A stretch of 64,000 bases of DNA from Dugong dugon (GCA_030035585.1 CM057474.1:2970501-3034500), one strand, 5' to 3'; counted from the stretch's first letter, positions 12,801-27,800 are shown. Notes: a model not told the origin generated them from the letters alone. Numbers and translations: made by a program.

Positions 12801-15800
12801 GACCTTCTGTTGCTCATGTGGCACAACTCAAAATGAGAAGAATCAGCTGCAAACGTCCATTAATAACAGGAATGTGGAATGTATGGAGTATGAATCTGGG
12901 AAAATTGGAAATCATCAAAAATGAAATGTAACGCATAAACATTGATATCCTAGGCATTAGTGAGCTGAAATGGACTGGTATTGGCCATTTTGAATCAGAC
13001 AATCATATGGTCTACTCAGCCAGGAATGACAACTTGAAGAGGAATGGCATTGCATTCATCGTTAAAAAGAACATTTCAAGTTCTGTCCTAAAGTACAGTG
13101 CTGTCAGTGATAGGATAATATCCATACGCCTACAAGAAAGACGAGTTAATATGACTGTTACTCAAATTTACGCACCAACCACTAAGGCCAAAGATGAAGA
13201 AATTGAAGATTTTTACCAGCTTCTGCAGTCTGAAATTGATAGAACATGCAGTCACAATGCATTGATAATTACTGGTGATTGGAATTAGAAAGTTGTAAAT
13301 GAAGAAGGATCGGTAGTTGGAAAATATGGCCTTGGTGATAGAAACAGTGCCAGAGATTGCATGATAGAATTTTGCAAAACCAACAACTTCTTCATTGCAA
13401 ATATCTTTTGTCACCAGCATAAACAGCGTCTATGGACCTCACCAGATGGAATACATAGGAATCAAATCGACTATATCTGTGGAAAGAGGCAATGGGAAAG
13501 CTCAGTATTATCAGTCAGAACAAGGCCAGGGGCCGACTGCGGAACGGACCATCAATTGCTCATATGCAAGTTCAAGTTGAAACAGAAGAAAATTAGAACC
13601 AGTCCATGAGAGCCAAAGTACGACCTTGAGTATATCCCACTTGAATTTAGAGACTATCACAAGAGTAGATTTGACGCATTGAACACTAATGACCAAAGAC
13701 CAGATGAGTTGTGGAATGACATCAAGGACATCATACATGAAGAAAGCAAGAAGTCATTAAAAAGACAGGAGAGAAAGAAAAGACCAAAATGGATGTTAGA
13801 AGAGATTCTGAAACTTGCTGTTGAATGTCAGGTAGCTAAAGCAAAAGGAAGAAACGATGAAGTAAAAGAACTGAAGATTTCAAAGGGCGGCTCGAGAAGA
13901 CAAAAAGTATTATAATGACATGTGCAAAGAGCTGGAGATAGAAAACCAAAAGGGAAGAACGCGCTTGAGGCATTTCTCAAGCTGAAAAAGCTGAAGAAAA
14001 AATTCAAGCCTCGAATAGCAGTAGTGAAGGGTTCTATGGGGAAAATATTAAATGACACAGGAAGCATCTAAAGAAGATGAAAGGAATACACAGAGTCATT
14101 ACACCAAAAAGAATTGGTTGACATTCAGCCATTTCAAGAAGTAGCATATGATCAGGAGCCAATGGTACTGAAGAAAGAAGTCCAAGCTGCACTGAAGGCA
14201 TTGGTGAAAAACAAGGCTTCAGAAATTGACAAAATATCAGTTGAGATGTTTCAACAAACAGATGCAACACTGGAAGTGCTCACTCATCTATGCCAAGAAA
14301 TTCGGAAGACAGCTACCTGGCCAGCCAAATGGAAGAGATCCATATTTATGCCTATTCCCAAGAAAGGTGATCCAACTGAATGTGGAAATTATCAAACAAT
14401 ATCATTAACATCACACGCAAGTAAAATTTTGCTGAAGATCATTCAAAAGAGGCTGCAGTAGTATATCGACGAGAACTGCCAGAAATTCAGGCCAAATTCA
14501 GAAGAGGACGTGGAACCAGGGATATCATTGCTGATGTCAGATGGATCCTGGCTGAAAGCAGAGAATGCCAGAAAGATGTTTTACCTGTGTTTTTTTGACT
14601 ATGCAAAGGCATTCAACTGTGTGGATCATAACAAATTATGGATAACATGAAGAATGGGAGTTCCAGAACACTTAATTGTGCTCATGAGGAATCTGTACCT
14701 AGATCAAGAGGCAGTTGTTCAAACAGAACAAGGGGATACTGCATGGTTTAAAGTCAGGAAAGGTGAGCGTCAGGGTTGTATCCTTTCACCATACCTATTC
14801 AGTCTGTATGCTGAGCAAATAATCTGACAAACCGGGCTATATGAAGAAGAATTGGGCATCAGGACTGGAGGAAGACTTATTAACAACCTGCGTTATGCAG
14901 ATGACACAGTCTTGCTTGCTGAAAGTGAAGAGGACTTGAAGCAGTTACTGATGAAGATCAAAGACCACAGCCTTCAATATGGATTACACCTCAACATAAA
15001 GAAAACAAAAATCCTCACAACTGGATCAATAAGCAACATCATGATAAACGGAGAAGACATTGAAGTCGTCGAGGATTTCATTTGACTTGGATCCACAATC
15101 AGCAACCATGGAAGGAGCAGTCAAGAAGTCAAAAGACGCATTGCATTGGGCAAATCTGATGCAAAAGACCTCTTTAAAGTGTTGAAAAGCAAAGATGTCA
15201 CCTTGAAGACTAAGATGCGCCTGACCCAAGCCATGGTGTTTTCAGTTGCCTCATTTGCATGCAAAAGCTGGACAATGAATAAGGAAGACCGAAGAAGAAT
15301 TGATGCTTTCGAATTGTGGTGTTGGTGAAGAACATTGAATATACTGTGGACTGCCAAAAGAACGAGCAAATCTGTCTTGGAAGGAGTACAACCAGAATGC
15401 TCCTTAGAAGCAAGGATGGCGAGACTACGTCTTAACATACTCTGGACATGTTATCAGGAGGGATCAGTACCTGGAGAAGGACATCATGCTTGGCGAAGTA
15501 CAGGGTCTGCGCAAAAGATGAAGACCCTCAATGAGATGGATTGACACAGCGGCTGCAACAGTGGGCTCAAGCGTAACAATTGTGAGCATGGCGCAGGACC
15601 TGGCAGTGTTTGTTCTGTAGTACTTAGGGTGGCTATGAGTTGGAACCAACTCAGCAGCACCTAACAACAGCAACGTATAGTTTGGAAATACATTAAAACT
15701 CTTTTAAAGAGAATCAAAGGAAGAGATGAAGTTACAGTGCAAAGTTACCTTATAAACACAGTGCTGAAGGAGACCATCGGTGTTCTCCTCATCTTCAGGC

Positions 15801-18800
15801 AAGTCAACAGCTTGATGCAATTTTAAAATAGAGTTTTTTCCAGACACACTAAAAAATGCTTGTCTTAGTAATCTAGTGCTGCTCTAATAGGAATACCACA
15901 AGTGGATGGCTTTCACAAAGATAAATTTATTTTCTCACAGTCTAGTAGGCTAGAAGTCCAGATTCAGGGCATCAGCTCCAGGGGAAGGCTTTCTCTCTTT
16001 TGGCTCTGGGGAGGAAGGTCCTCGTCATCATCAGTCTTCCCCTGGACTAGGAACTTCTCTGGGCAGGAACCTCGGATCCAAAGGATGTGCTCTGCTCATG
16101 GTGCTTCTTTCTTAGTGTGTGGTGCTTCTTTCTTAGTGTGAGGTCCCCACTCTGCTTGCTTCCCTTTCCTTTTATCTCTTGAAAGATAAAAGGTGGTGCA
16201 GGCCACACCCCAGGGAAACTCCTTTACATTGGATCAGGGGTGTGACCTGGGTAATGGTGGGGTTTCAATCCCACCCTAATCCTCTTTAACATAAAATTAC
16301 AATCACAAAATGGAGGACAATCACACAATACCAAGAATAATGGCCCAGCCAAATTGATACACACGTTTTTGGGAGGACATAATTCAGTCCATGACAATGC
16401 TCTAGGTAATAAAAGGAATAGAAAAATACAGAATTCCAGATTGTTGGATTTTCCTTAGCCATATAGGTTTCTGTCCTGTCCTGATGTGTTTCTTGCCTAT
16501 ATGTTGTCATAGTCAAGTAGAAGCAAGTGTATTAAAGACTGAACACAGAACAAAGATGAAGGGGCTATGTTGAACCTAACAGTAAACATGTTAAAAAAAA
16601 AAAGAAACTTTAAAATTGACTGTTGTTGTTGTGTACTGGCAAGTAGATCCCAACTTATAGTGACCCTATATAACAGAGTAGAACTGCCCCATAGGGTTTC
16701 CTAGGCTGAAATCTTTACAGGAGCAGATCACCAGGTCTTTTCTCCCCAGAACCATTGATGGATTTGAACTGCCAACTTATCGGTTAGCAGCCAAGAGCTT
16801 AACCATTGTGCCACCAGGGCTCCTTTTTAAATTGACAACTATATGTCAATAGACCATTTAATAATGTAGAATTTGATTTTATATATTATTTGAATTTCTT
16901 GGTTTGTTTAGAGATCCTTGTTGTTGTTAGGTGCTGTCAAGTCAGCTCTGACTCATAGTGACCCTATGTACAACAGAACAAAACACTGTCCAGTCCTGTG
17001 CCATCCTCGTAATTGTCGTTATGCTTGAGCTCATACATTGATAATATATGGAAAATATAAAATGGTAATATATAGAAAATCAATAAGCAGAAATAACTGT
17101 AGCACACATAGGCGTTCAATAAATATTTATTGAATCTAAATAAATTTCTCAAATCCGTATTCAAAGCAGGAGTGATGGCTTCCTTTTCTAGGGAAAAAAA
17201 GTATCAGCTTTTTCACAAGAAAGGAGTTGTTTTCTGAAACACTGCTATGTCCCAGAGACTTGGGTGTGTCTCTTCCTGAATAGGGGTAGAGCCTGGAGCT
17301 GGGGCTGTCCTCCTCTGCCTAGTCCTGTTGAAGCAGAAGAGATGTAACTGCAAAGTGTTTGTATGTCAACGTTGTAAAACCAGTTTAAAATACCTTAGAA
17401 GTATCCACTGAAAGAAATAATTGAAGTACAAAATAGAAATTGTATTTATTCATAACTGGATAATGACTTCGTTGGTCTAGTTCAGACTAATACTTCTTTG
17501 AAAGTCATTTTCTTAAAAATAAACATGCTATTCACCATTTAGATTGGCCTCCTATACCATTATTCTGAATTTATTTCCTATAGTTTCATGTAACAATAAA
17601 TTCCCTGTCTGTTTATGTTCATAAGATCTTAGAAAATAGCTTACAATCTTTATATCTTCTATAGATTTGACATTTATATTTGGTGACTTATATGAAAACA
17701 TGACCCAGCTTGCTTAGTTTGGTATAGCAGCAGAACCAACTGGGTTAAAATACTATATAGCCTCAAAATGACTTGCCTTTTGCTATCGTTTGTAAATTTA
17801 TTTGCACCCTAGCTCATTTTTTTTTTTTTCCTTTGAAAAGCGTTGCAGTGAGAGAGTTTCTTTGTCTGGATGACCCACCAGGTCCATTTGATAGCCTAGA
17901 AGAAAGCCGGGTAAGTGCTGTGTTATATTTACATGAAAAGAGGGACAAATAATCCAGTACAATAACCTCATTGTTCTTGAATGGATGAGCAAAATATTAT
18001 AATTTCAGTTTTGCTCAGAAAGCTTTTAATGCTTAAGGCAAAGGTTTTATTTCATTTGAAACACATGGAGCTAGTTAAGTGAAAAAAACAAAAATTAATG
18101 CATGTCATATAGTTAATGAACCTCTAAAATTAAACCCTGCATTATACTCTTTACTATTGTGCAAAAAAATGATTTTGGGATTTATTTGACTACATTAAAA
18201 GTACTATTTGTATGCTGAATTTTATTCCATCTAAGTGTCAAAGTAAAGAACCTACAGTTCAAATCAAATTTAAAAGTGACTGTTATCATCAGTGGTAGAA
18301 GTGATTGTCCTGTTATCAGTTCAGCTCATGCCTGTTGCTACTCAGATTACATTAATTGACGTATTAAAGTGGCCTGTTTCTTGAAACAATAAGCTAGATT
18401 CACAAAACAGATTTGGTAATAATAGATTGGCTAAGGTTTTATGCAAGTTTTTCCCTAAATGTTTATTAATGTTTAAATGAAACGTATTTCGTTGGTAAGT
18501 TTGTAATGTTTTTCAGTTAAACTGAATGAGTTCTTTCTGTTAGAGCGAATGCTGTCTCTTTTTTAAACAGCTTTCTAGTTTTCACCCATGAAATTCCCCC
18601 AGTGTAAGTGCATAATTTAACACTTTTTACTGAATTGGCAGAGTTCTGTCACTATCACTGCAGTCGAGTTTTGAATTATTTTTGTCACCTCGAAAAAATG
18701 CAGCCTGTTTTCAGGTAGCTCACACTCTCAGCCCCAGGCAACCACTGATCTGCTTTCAGTCTCAACAAGTGTGCCTTTTCTGTATATTTCACGTAAATCG

Positions 18801-21800
18801 AAACACATACTACATGTACATGTATATAGTTATATGTATATACACATACATACATATCTATGTGTAGATAGATCTGTAATCTTTTGTATCTAGTTTCTTT
18901 CATTTAACAATGTTTTTGAGGTTCATCTATGTTATAGCCTCTATCACAATCTCATTCCTTTTTATTCCCAAAACAGTTTTCCATTATATGGATATACCAC
19001 ATTTTGTTTATGCAGACACCGGATGACAGACATTTGCATCGTTTCCAGTTTTACACTGTTATAAATATTGCTGCTGTGAACAATCTTCTAGAAGGCTTCT
19101 TGTAGACATCTTTTCATTTCTCTTGGGTCAGTCCCTAGGAATGGAATTCTTTGGTCGTATGGCAAGCTTATGTTGAACTTTTTTCAGAAACGGACTGTTT
19201 TCTAAAGTGGTTAGACCATTTTACCTTCCCACTAGTAGTATGTGTAAGTCCTGTTTCCTCTACATCCTCACCAACACTGGATATTATGTTTCTAGGATTA
19301 TAGCTATTCTCATGGCTGTGTAGTGGTATTTCGTTGTAATTTTAATTTGCATTTCCCTAATGACTATTAATGTTGAGCACCTTTATGGAAGGCATCGACT
19401 TCTTTAAGGAAATGTCTAAGTCTTTTTGCCAATTTTTAAAAATTTTTCTGTTTATCATATTGAGTTGTAAGGGTTTCTCATTTTGGGTAAAAGTCCTTTA
19501 TCAGATATATGATTTGCAAATATTTTCTCCCAGTCTGTGTGTGTCTTTTCATTTTCTAAATGGTGTCTTTTGAAATGCAGTTTTTTAAAATTCTAATGAA
19601 GTCTGTTTTATCTTTTTTTTTTTTTTTTTAAGTAGATCATGCTTTTGGTGTTGTATCATAAGAACTCTTTGCCTAATTCAAGGTTACAAAGATGATTTTC
19701 TCCTACATTTTTTTCAAGAAATTTTATAGTTTTAGCTCTTACTTTAGGTATATGATCCATTTTTTTATAAGGCAGGAGGTAAGATTCTTACATTCCTATA
19801 GATTTCCAATTTTTTCAGCACCGTTTATTGAATTGTATGGGCACCTTTGTCAAAAATCAAACAGCCATAAATGTAAGGGTTTATTTCTGGACTGTCATTT
19901 CTGTTCCATTCATCAGTTTGCCTATTCTATGCCAGGGCTACGTTGTCTCCTTCACTGAAGCGTCACAGTATGTTTTGAGATCAGGTAGTGTAAGTACTCT
20001 AACTTTGACCTTCTTTTTTACAGTTGTTTTGGCTTTGCAGCTCTATAAAAATTTAGGATCACCCTACTAATTTCTACAAAAAGTCTATGGAATTTTTTTA
20101 GGAATTACATTGAATCTATAGGTCATTTTCCGGAAAATTGCTATCTCAAAATATCGAGTCTTCCAGTGCATAAGCATGAAACATCTTTAGATCTTCTTTA
20201 ATTTACCCGAGTGTTTTGAAGTGTTTTACACTTCTTTCACAAACGTATTCCCAAGTTCTGTGATTGGAATTGTTTTCCTATTTCATTTTCAAATTATTCA
20301 TTGCTAGTATCAATGGCAACTAACAAGTATTTAGAAACACAGTAGATTTTTAAGATATTAATCTTATATCCTGTGACATGACCTTACTAAATGTGTTTAT
20401 TCTAGTAGATTTTTTTTGTGGATTCCTTAGGATTTTCTACATATAGGATCATGTCATCTGCAAATAAAGACAGCTGAACTTCCTGGGTGCCATTAAGTTC
20501 TTTATTTTCTTTCTTTCTGTATTTCCCAAACACACCCCTTTATAGGTGGCCAAGAACTTTCAGTAAATATTAAGTAGAAGTGGCAAAAACAAACATCCTT
20601 GCTTTCTTCCCAATCCTAGGGGGAAATATTTCAGGTTTTCATCGCTAAGTATGATGTTAGCTATAGGTTTGTCTTATATCAAGTTGGTTGATAGTGTTGT
20701 TTAAGTCTTTGTATCTTTGCTGATATCCTTGCTGATTTTCTGTCTACTTGTTCACCTGTTATTTAGATATGACTCATTGCTGTTGAATCAATTCTGACTC
20801 ATAGTGACCCCACAGGACAGAGTAGAACTGCCCCATAGGGTTTTCACGGAGCACCTGGTGGATTCTAACTGCCAACTTTTGTGGTTAGCAGCCGGACTCT
20901 TAACCGCTCTGCCCCTGATAGAGGTGTTGGGATACCTGGCTGTCGTTGAATTGTCTGCCTCTTGCAGTGGTGTCAATTTTACCTCATGTATTTGGGGCCA
21001 CTGTTAGGTGCACAGATGTTAATAATGGATATGTTCTCCTCATGATGTATTGTCCTGAGGTTCAGTGTAATGAATGAACCTTTTACCATTGTGAAATGTC
21101 CCTTTTTGTCTCTAGTGGTTGTACTCTTAAAGTCCGTTTTGTTTGATATTAATATAGCCACTCTACCTCTCTTACAGTTACTGTTTGCGTAGTATCTTTT
21201 TCCAAGCTTTTGTACCTTTTTGCGCCTTTCAGTCTAAGGTGTATCTCTTGTACGGAGGGTTGTACATGGGTTGGGTCTTGTTCTTTTATTCAGCCTGACA
21301 TCTGTGGCTTTTACATCTCTTTGTCACATTTTTTTTAGTCCTCTGTACCTCCTTTGCTGCCTGCTTTTGTTTTAAATAAATATTTTTTTTAATATATCGT
21401 GTTGATTTCAATCAGAGTTTCTCAGCCTTCACACTATTGGCATTTTGGGCCTGATAATTCTTTGTTTGGGGGAGAGAGTTCTTACCTGTGAATTGGGATA
21501 CTAAGCAGCACACCTGGCCTCTATCTACTAGATGCCGGTAGCATCTCCCCTCCCCCAGTTCCTGACACTCAAAAATAATCTCCAGACATCGCCAAGTGTC
21601 CTCCCAGGAGCAAAGTGACCCTTGGTTGAGAACCACTGATTTAGTAAATAAATCACCAAAATCAAAAAAACCAAACCTGTTGCTGTCAAGTTGATTCTGA
21701 CTCATAGCGACCCTATAGGACAGGTAGAACTAACTGCCCCATAGGGTTCCTAAGGTTGTAATTTTTATGGAAGCAGACTGCCACATCTTTCTTCTGTAGA

Positions 21801-24800
21801 GCGCCTGGTGGGTTTGAACCACTGACCTTTTGGTTAGATTAGCAGCTGAGCACTTAACAACTGCTCCGCCCAGGCTCCTTGTAAATCACCAGGGCAGTGT
21901 CTAAGTTTCTACACTCAAGAAGGTAATATGGAGGAAATCTCCTAGAACCTTTCTGTAAAACAAATTATTTCCTAGAACTGTACTTGAAATTAAATGTTTA
22001 TTTGGACAGTAAATTTGTTCGGTGCTAGTTCTTCTCTTTCAAAATAAAATTGACAGTGATTTTGCCAGATACATAGCTCTTTATTCTACAGACTTTGTTA
22101 AGCAACCTCTCATTTTAAGAAAAATTCCAAAAATACCGTAGTAATCCATACCCCTTAAAATATAAATTTACTCAAAGGATAATGAAGCCTTCAATCCAGT
22201 AAATTCTGACTCTCACCTGCTTAACAACTGCTTGTGATTATATAATTGAAGTATTCCTGGTGAATTACTCCTTTTGTTATTAGATAGTGGGTCCCTTTGT
22301 GCCCAGCAATGTTTTTTGCCTTGAAATCCATTTGGTCTGATATTAATAAAACTACACCTTTTGGGACGGGTCGGGGGGAGATTAGCTTGTGGCTGTCAAG
22401 TATTTTTCCAGCCTTATTTTGTTGGTGTGTCTCTTACAAACATCATATAGGCAGATTTTTGTGTTTTAATCTAATCTGAAAGTTTGTGTCTTTTAACTAG
22501 TGAGTTTAATTCTGTTATTTATAGTGATCACTGATACAGTTTATTTCTACCATTTTATTTTGTGCTTTTTATTTACTTTGTTTTTTTAATGTTGCTTTTT
22601 TTCTCCTTTCCTCCCTTTTATAGATGTAATGAATTTTCTGTCTGCCCTTTTTTTTTTGTTATCCTCCTGGTTTCTAAGTCATATATTCAGTGTCTTTTAT
22701 TCAGTGGTCGTATGGTGTTCTAATCTAACCCTCCAGAACCAAGTGGTGTACAGCCCTACCCAGCGTTGGCCCTTATGTTCTGTGCAGTGGATGCTTTGTC
22801 TGCAGCTTTCTTTCCTCGCCATTCCGTCTTTCATCCCACTCTTTCCTTTGGGGCTTAATTAACTTCTTTTTAAAGTACAGCCAGTCCCGGGTTATGAGAC
22901 AACTGTCCTTGCCCTTTAATGTTACGTAAATTTGGCCTGACTTGGAAATGACTGAACAACCCCTACTCGCAACAAATTCTTCATCACAGTCATCTTCACT
23001 TGCTACATGTGCAGCTTTTAAATGGTTGAAAAGGCTTCGAGCCTCTTCTTGCACTAAAGTAAGGCTAAATAAGAGTGGTATACACCTGTTACTGACTTAC
23101 AAATTCAATTTAAAGGCACCGTGAGGAACAAATCTCGTTCGTAACCCGGGCACAGCATTTAGTATTTCTTTCAGTGTGGGTCTGTTAGTAATGTTTAGGT
23201 CTTTGGTGTCTGAGTTTTTTTCACTCTTGCTCTTATTCTTGAGCTGTGTTTGTGTGAGTGTGGAAGTGTTCTCCACTGCCTTTCACCTAGACTGTTGCCA
23301 TGAGACGTGTGCTCTCAGTTTATTGTAGTCCCTTTGTTTGACTGTTTTTTCTCCTAGTGTTTTGGAGATCTTCTCTTTGATTTTGGTATTTGCAATTTCA
23401 CTATCCTGTCGCTAAGTGTGTATTTATTTTTATTCTTCCTTGGGATTTTCCGAATCTAAAAATGCTAGTATTTCACCAGTTCTGAAAATTCTCCGCTATT
23501 TTCTCATTGTTAATATTGTTTTTCCCCCATTCTTTTTCCTTTTCCATCTGTCTTAACCATATCTTCGTACTGTCTATCTCTCTGTGTTTCATTCTGGATA
23601 ATTTCCTTATGTCTGGCTTCTAGCTTACTACTGTTGTCTTGAGACAGACTTATTTCACTATTGGATCTTTCCATTCATATTTTTAATGTTATTGACTGTA
23701 GTTTTCATGTCTTGTCATTCTGTTTGATTTGTTTTCACGTGTCCTTTAGTTTTTTTAATAGAGGCTTTTAAATATATTTTCAAGTCATTGTAAATGCCCG
23801 TATTTGAGGTCTCTGTCTAGTAGTTCTGTGATCTGGAGTCTTTGTGATCCTAATCCCCTGATGGATCTGTTCACTTTCTTTCATGTTGGATTGTTTCCAT
23901 TGTGCTTTGTAATTTTGGATTGTAAATTCACTTTCATGAGAACTCTGTCTACAGGGACCTTGTTCAGCCTAGGTTGAGGGTGTATCATTCCATAGAAGTT
24001 TCTGTTTGCTTCTCAAAGAATACCTTGGTTGTCGTTAGTCCTGGACTTTATTTATTTAATGCTAGTTTCTCAGTTTGAGTGTTTCTGACCAAATGTAATA
24101 GGGTAAATTCAAATCCAAAATTCATATGAGACATTGGCTGATGGTTATGGATTCTTCAGGGGAGACGATCTTGCCCACCTAGAGGCATGATGAGACAGTC
24201 AGTCAGTCTTTCTTGTATTCCTGTATTCAAGGATGACCTTTATTACTGGTTTAGCTCTTTAGGGTCCTTGCTTTATTACTGGTCACTGACTCCCCCACCC
24301 CAAAAGTGTGCCTGAGTCCTCATCTCTTATCCCATCCTGGATCCTGGTGTTTCAAGCCAGGCTCTAAGGTAACCGGAATCAGCATCCTCTCCTGGACACT
24401 TCTTCCCTGCTCCCTCAGCTGTAGCGTCAGTGGACGTGCTTATGGCACTTGTTTTAATTTCTCTTCATTTTGCACCCAAAACTTACCTTTCTTTCTTGTC
24501 CGCACAGCTGTTTAAACAGTTGAGGTGTTTTATAGCTGGAAGCTTTAGTGTATCTGGCCTACCATACTTTTAGTAATGGAAGTTATATGTTGTTTTTTTT
24601 ATTTGTATTGTATTTTATTTGTCTCTGTGGTTTTCGGTTCTGCTTGAGTGATGGTTGAAAATTGTTCCTTTTTTCATAATGTTGTGAATATACTCAGATT
24701 TTTAAATGTGGAGACGTTTATATAATGTCTGTCTTACGTGGTTGGAGCTCTGGTGGCATAGTGGTTAAGAGCTATGGTGTGCTACGCCTGCTAACCAAAA

Positions 24801-27800
24801 AGGTCAGCAGTTCAAATCCACCAGCCACTCCTTGGAAACCCTATGGGACATTTCTACTCTGTCCTGTAGGGTCACTATGTGTCGGAATCAACTTGACGGC
24901 AGTGGGCTTGGTTTTTTGGTTATCTTATGTGGTTAGATGAAAAAAGCAAGCCAGAGAATGGTGTGCATTATATACGCCCATCTATATTAAAACAAATATT
25001 TGAGAAACCGAAAGTAATTCAGTTTGGTTGGAACATGGGTATGTGGAGGACCAGAGGAAGGGAAAGGTAAGAGAGCAAGCTGTGAAGTTGGAGTGAAGGG
25101 CATATACCACATCATTAAGGTACCTTGTTTGCCAAGGTTGGAGATTTGACCTTATCCCATAGGCAGTGTTGAATCACAGGTAACATGATCACATCTGTTT
25201 TTAAGAAAACCAGCTTTGTGGAGAGTGGATTGGAAGAGTGACAGAGTGAACATAGGCAGGCCAAAGAGTTTACAGGTACTGTAGTTTAGTTAAAAACTAA
25301 AGGCAGTGATAATGGGGATAGAAACTAAATGATTAAAATACAAGAGATGTTGATGAGATAATGGGGGAGAACGGGAATGGAGAAAGGAAAAGACGTGATC
25401 ACCCTTAAGCTGTAGAAATGAGCGAAATGAATGACTAAGGTGACTGCCTGGTGGCTTGGGTGATTAGATGGTAGAGCATATGTTCCTTTGGAGGCATTTT
25501 CTCTTTGACTTGTCATTGATACATCCAAATGAAGGGACCTGTAGGCATTTTGAGTGGTATCTGTGTAATCAGGAAAGTTTTGGGCTGGAGATTAACCAAA
25601 AAAGAAAACAATTGGAAGTTGATAACATAGAGAATAGATTACAGCTGAAGTGATGGCAGTGATTGTCACTGCCCAGGATGGCATGTAGAGCAAGAGAAAC
25701 TAACCAAGGACAAAACTCTGATGAATGCCCACGTGCAAAGAACAGGCTCAAGGCTAAGGAGTAACTGTCAGAGTTAGGAAAGGAATCAGGAAGGTTTACA
25801 AAGGCCAGTGAAAGGGAATCGTGTGAAAAAATAATAGTGATAAATAAGCCAACAATGACATGCTACAGAGAAGTCAGGGGAGGTAGTACCTAAAAACAGT
25901 GCTTTGGATTTGACAGTTAGAAGGTCATTGTTAGCTTTTACCAAGGCATAATCAATAGAGGAAATGAGACTAAACCCCTTAATTTAATGGTTTGAGTAAC
26001 GAATGAAAGCTAAATTTAGGTGATGAAAAAACTTTTTCTTGTAGCTCATTTTGAAAGAGGAGATAACATAGTGTCTAGAAGGACGTATGGTCAAGCGAGT
26101 GGTGGAGGTGATTTTGTGTTTATATGGGAGAGAGTTTTAGGATTTACTTAATAAGCTTCAGGGATGAAACCAGGAGGATGGAAAAGGTTGCAAATCTGAG
26201 AGAGTAAATGATGGCACAAGCTCCCAGGCTCTTCTTTAATGAGAAGAACAAGTGAATGGATTAGCCTTGAGGACAGAAGACAGGATGAGCATGGATGCCA
26301 GTGTAGGTAGGACTCGGAGAGTCTGTGATTTTTATTTTTTCTGATGTAGGAAGCAAGATCATCTGCTGGGCTCTGGAGCAACAGCAGTGACAATCATGTA
26401 GGAAATTTGAGGGGAGGGAAGGGTCTAAAATAGTCACCAGAGGAGACAAGTCGTAGCTAATAGGAACAATGAATAAGATTGGTCAGCAACATTGAAAGTG
26501 TCACCAAGTTAAGTGACCAGATTTCTCTCATGGCATCATTCATGGTTGTGTGATTATATTTGTTTTGATCTTTATTTCGTCAGTGTTCAGCATCCTGGAT
26601 ATAGAAGCAGAGAACATGAACCACTGGGTTTTGAGTAAATACGGTGAAAAGAGGCAGAGGGAAAGCCGTGTTGAAGGTGCTGTCAAGGAAGTTGTTGTCA
26701 CGGCAGTATGTCTGTTAATACGGAGGGAACCGATAGCCTTGGTTGTTTAAACATCAAATCAGCTAGGGCTGGGCAAAAGTAGATTAAGGAGAACAGAAAC
26801 TATGGCAGTGGATATTAGTCTTCTTTTCCCCAGTTCAACATGAGAGGGATACAAAATACTCACTCAGACACACGGCTTACTGTTGTAATAATTCTCAAGA
26901 AAAGTCTCCCAGGTGGATGGGGACTAAAGAAAGAACCAAGATAGCAGAGACCCAAAAAGCTGAGGGGAGAGACCAAATCACTGGGCTCTGTACATATTAC
27001 TTTGATTATTCATGTTCATTAACTCTTCAGTAATGCTCTTCAGAAAGGTACTGCATAGGTAATTATGTTTACCCTTTTTCTGCATGCGTTTGGGCTTTTT
27101 TGTTTTGTTTTTAGGCTTTCTGTGAAACTTTAGAAGAAACAAACTACCGCTTACAGAAAGAACTGCTTGAAAAACAAAAAGAGGTGGAATCGCTGAAGAA
27201 GCAGCTCAATGAGAAGCAGCTCCATATCAACGCTCTAGAGGGCAGAATCAGGTGTGTCGGGATGCTGCCAAGTTTAGTCTGATGAGTTCAACCTTAACGC
27301 TCTGTTGTTAAATGCTGTTTGTGTTTTAATGTGATTTAGGAAGTTTCTCCTTTTGAAAGTTGTAGACTCTCAGCGTACTTCCCTGTTTTTGGAAAAACTG
27401 TCTTTTGATTATTTAGCAGGCCGAACATTTTTAAGGATGGGAAAAATTCAAAAAATTAACCTCTCACTGTTAAACAAAATAAACATTACTCATCTTAACG
27501 TATTTAAATGATAACTTTGTTTCTGGGAGCTTATGCCGGCTTTTCATATATGAAAGCTCTAGTTTGCCTTCTCATCAGCATATATTGAACTGATGCTGGA
27601 ATTATTTTGCATTAGTTGTAATTACTAATTTCTCTGCTGACTCCCAGACTCAGCGATTTATTAGCTATGTGACTGCATTAAGATGTAGCAGCTGAAGACC
27701 ACTAAAGCCACAGGTATTCACAGCAGTAAGTTTACACGTTTTATCCATAGAAAGTAACTTGTTTTTGTAATTGACTTTTAGAATGTTGTCTTTAGAACCT

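Larger units (their letters stand above)
3834..17840 (+). other. SNX16 intron, 14.0 kb
   Basis: The repeats are listed separately: L2, three AfroSINEs, MER5-type elements, L1 3' end, the full-length RTE and an unclassified repeat. Parts without a call include 3834-4850, 5830-7500, 7720-8220, 8550-9030, 9200-10420, 11570-12150 and 17040-17840. They are AT-rich, with short MIR-like (about 9820-9925) and L2-like (about 17100-17145) traces and nothing else I recognise. Confidence 0.6.
17911..27114 (+). other. SNX16 intron, 9.2 kb
   Basis: Mostly antisense L1 (18690-24110), interrupted by two AfroSINEs, an hAT-type element and a Tigger-like element, then an AfroSINE at 24744. Positions 17911-18690 and 25480-27114 hold no recognised feature, apart from an L2-like trace in 25040-25480. 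Confidence 0.6.

Noticed and set aside
13007..13288. 93-residue open frame with endonuclease-like motifs
   Set aside because: Part of the RTE LINE (12469-15675), not a host gene; the frame ends in a stop just after GDWN.
14114..15085. Open frames resembling reverse transcriptase
   Set aside because: Remnants of the same RTE with frameshifts between them; not a domesticated gene, since no continuous frame or conserved start is present.
18808..18880. TATG/TACA alternating tract, considered as a microsatellite or regulatory array
   Set aside because: Imperfect and short; arises within antisense L1.
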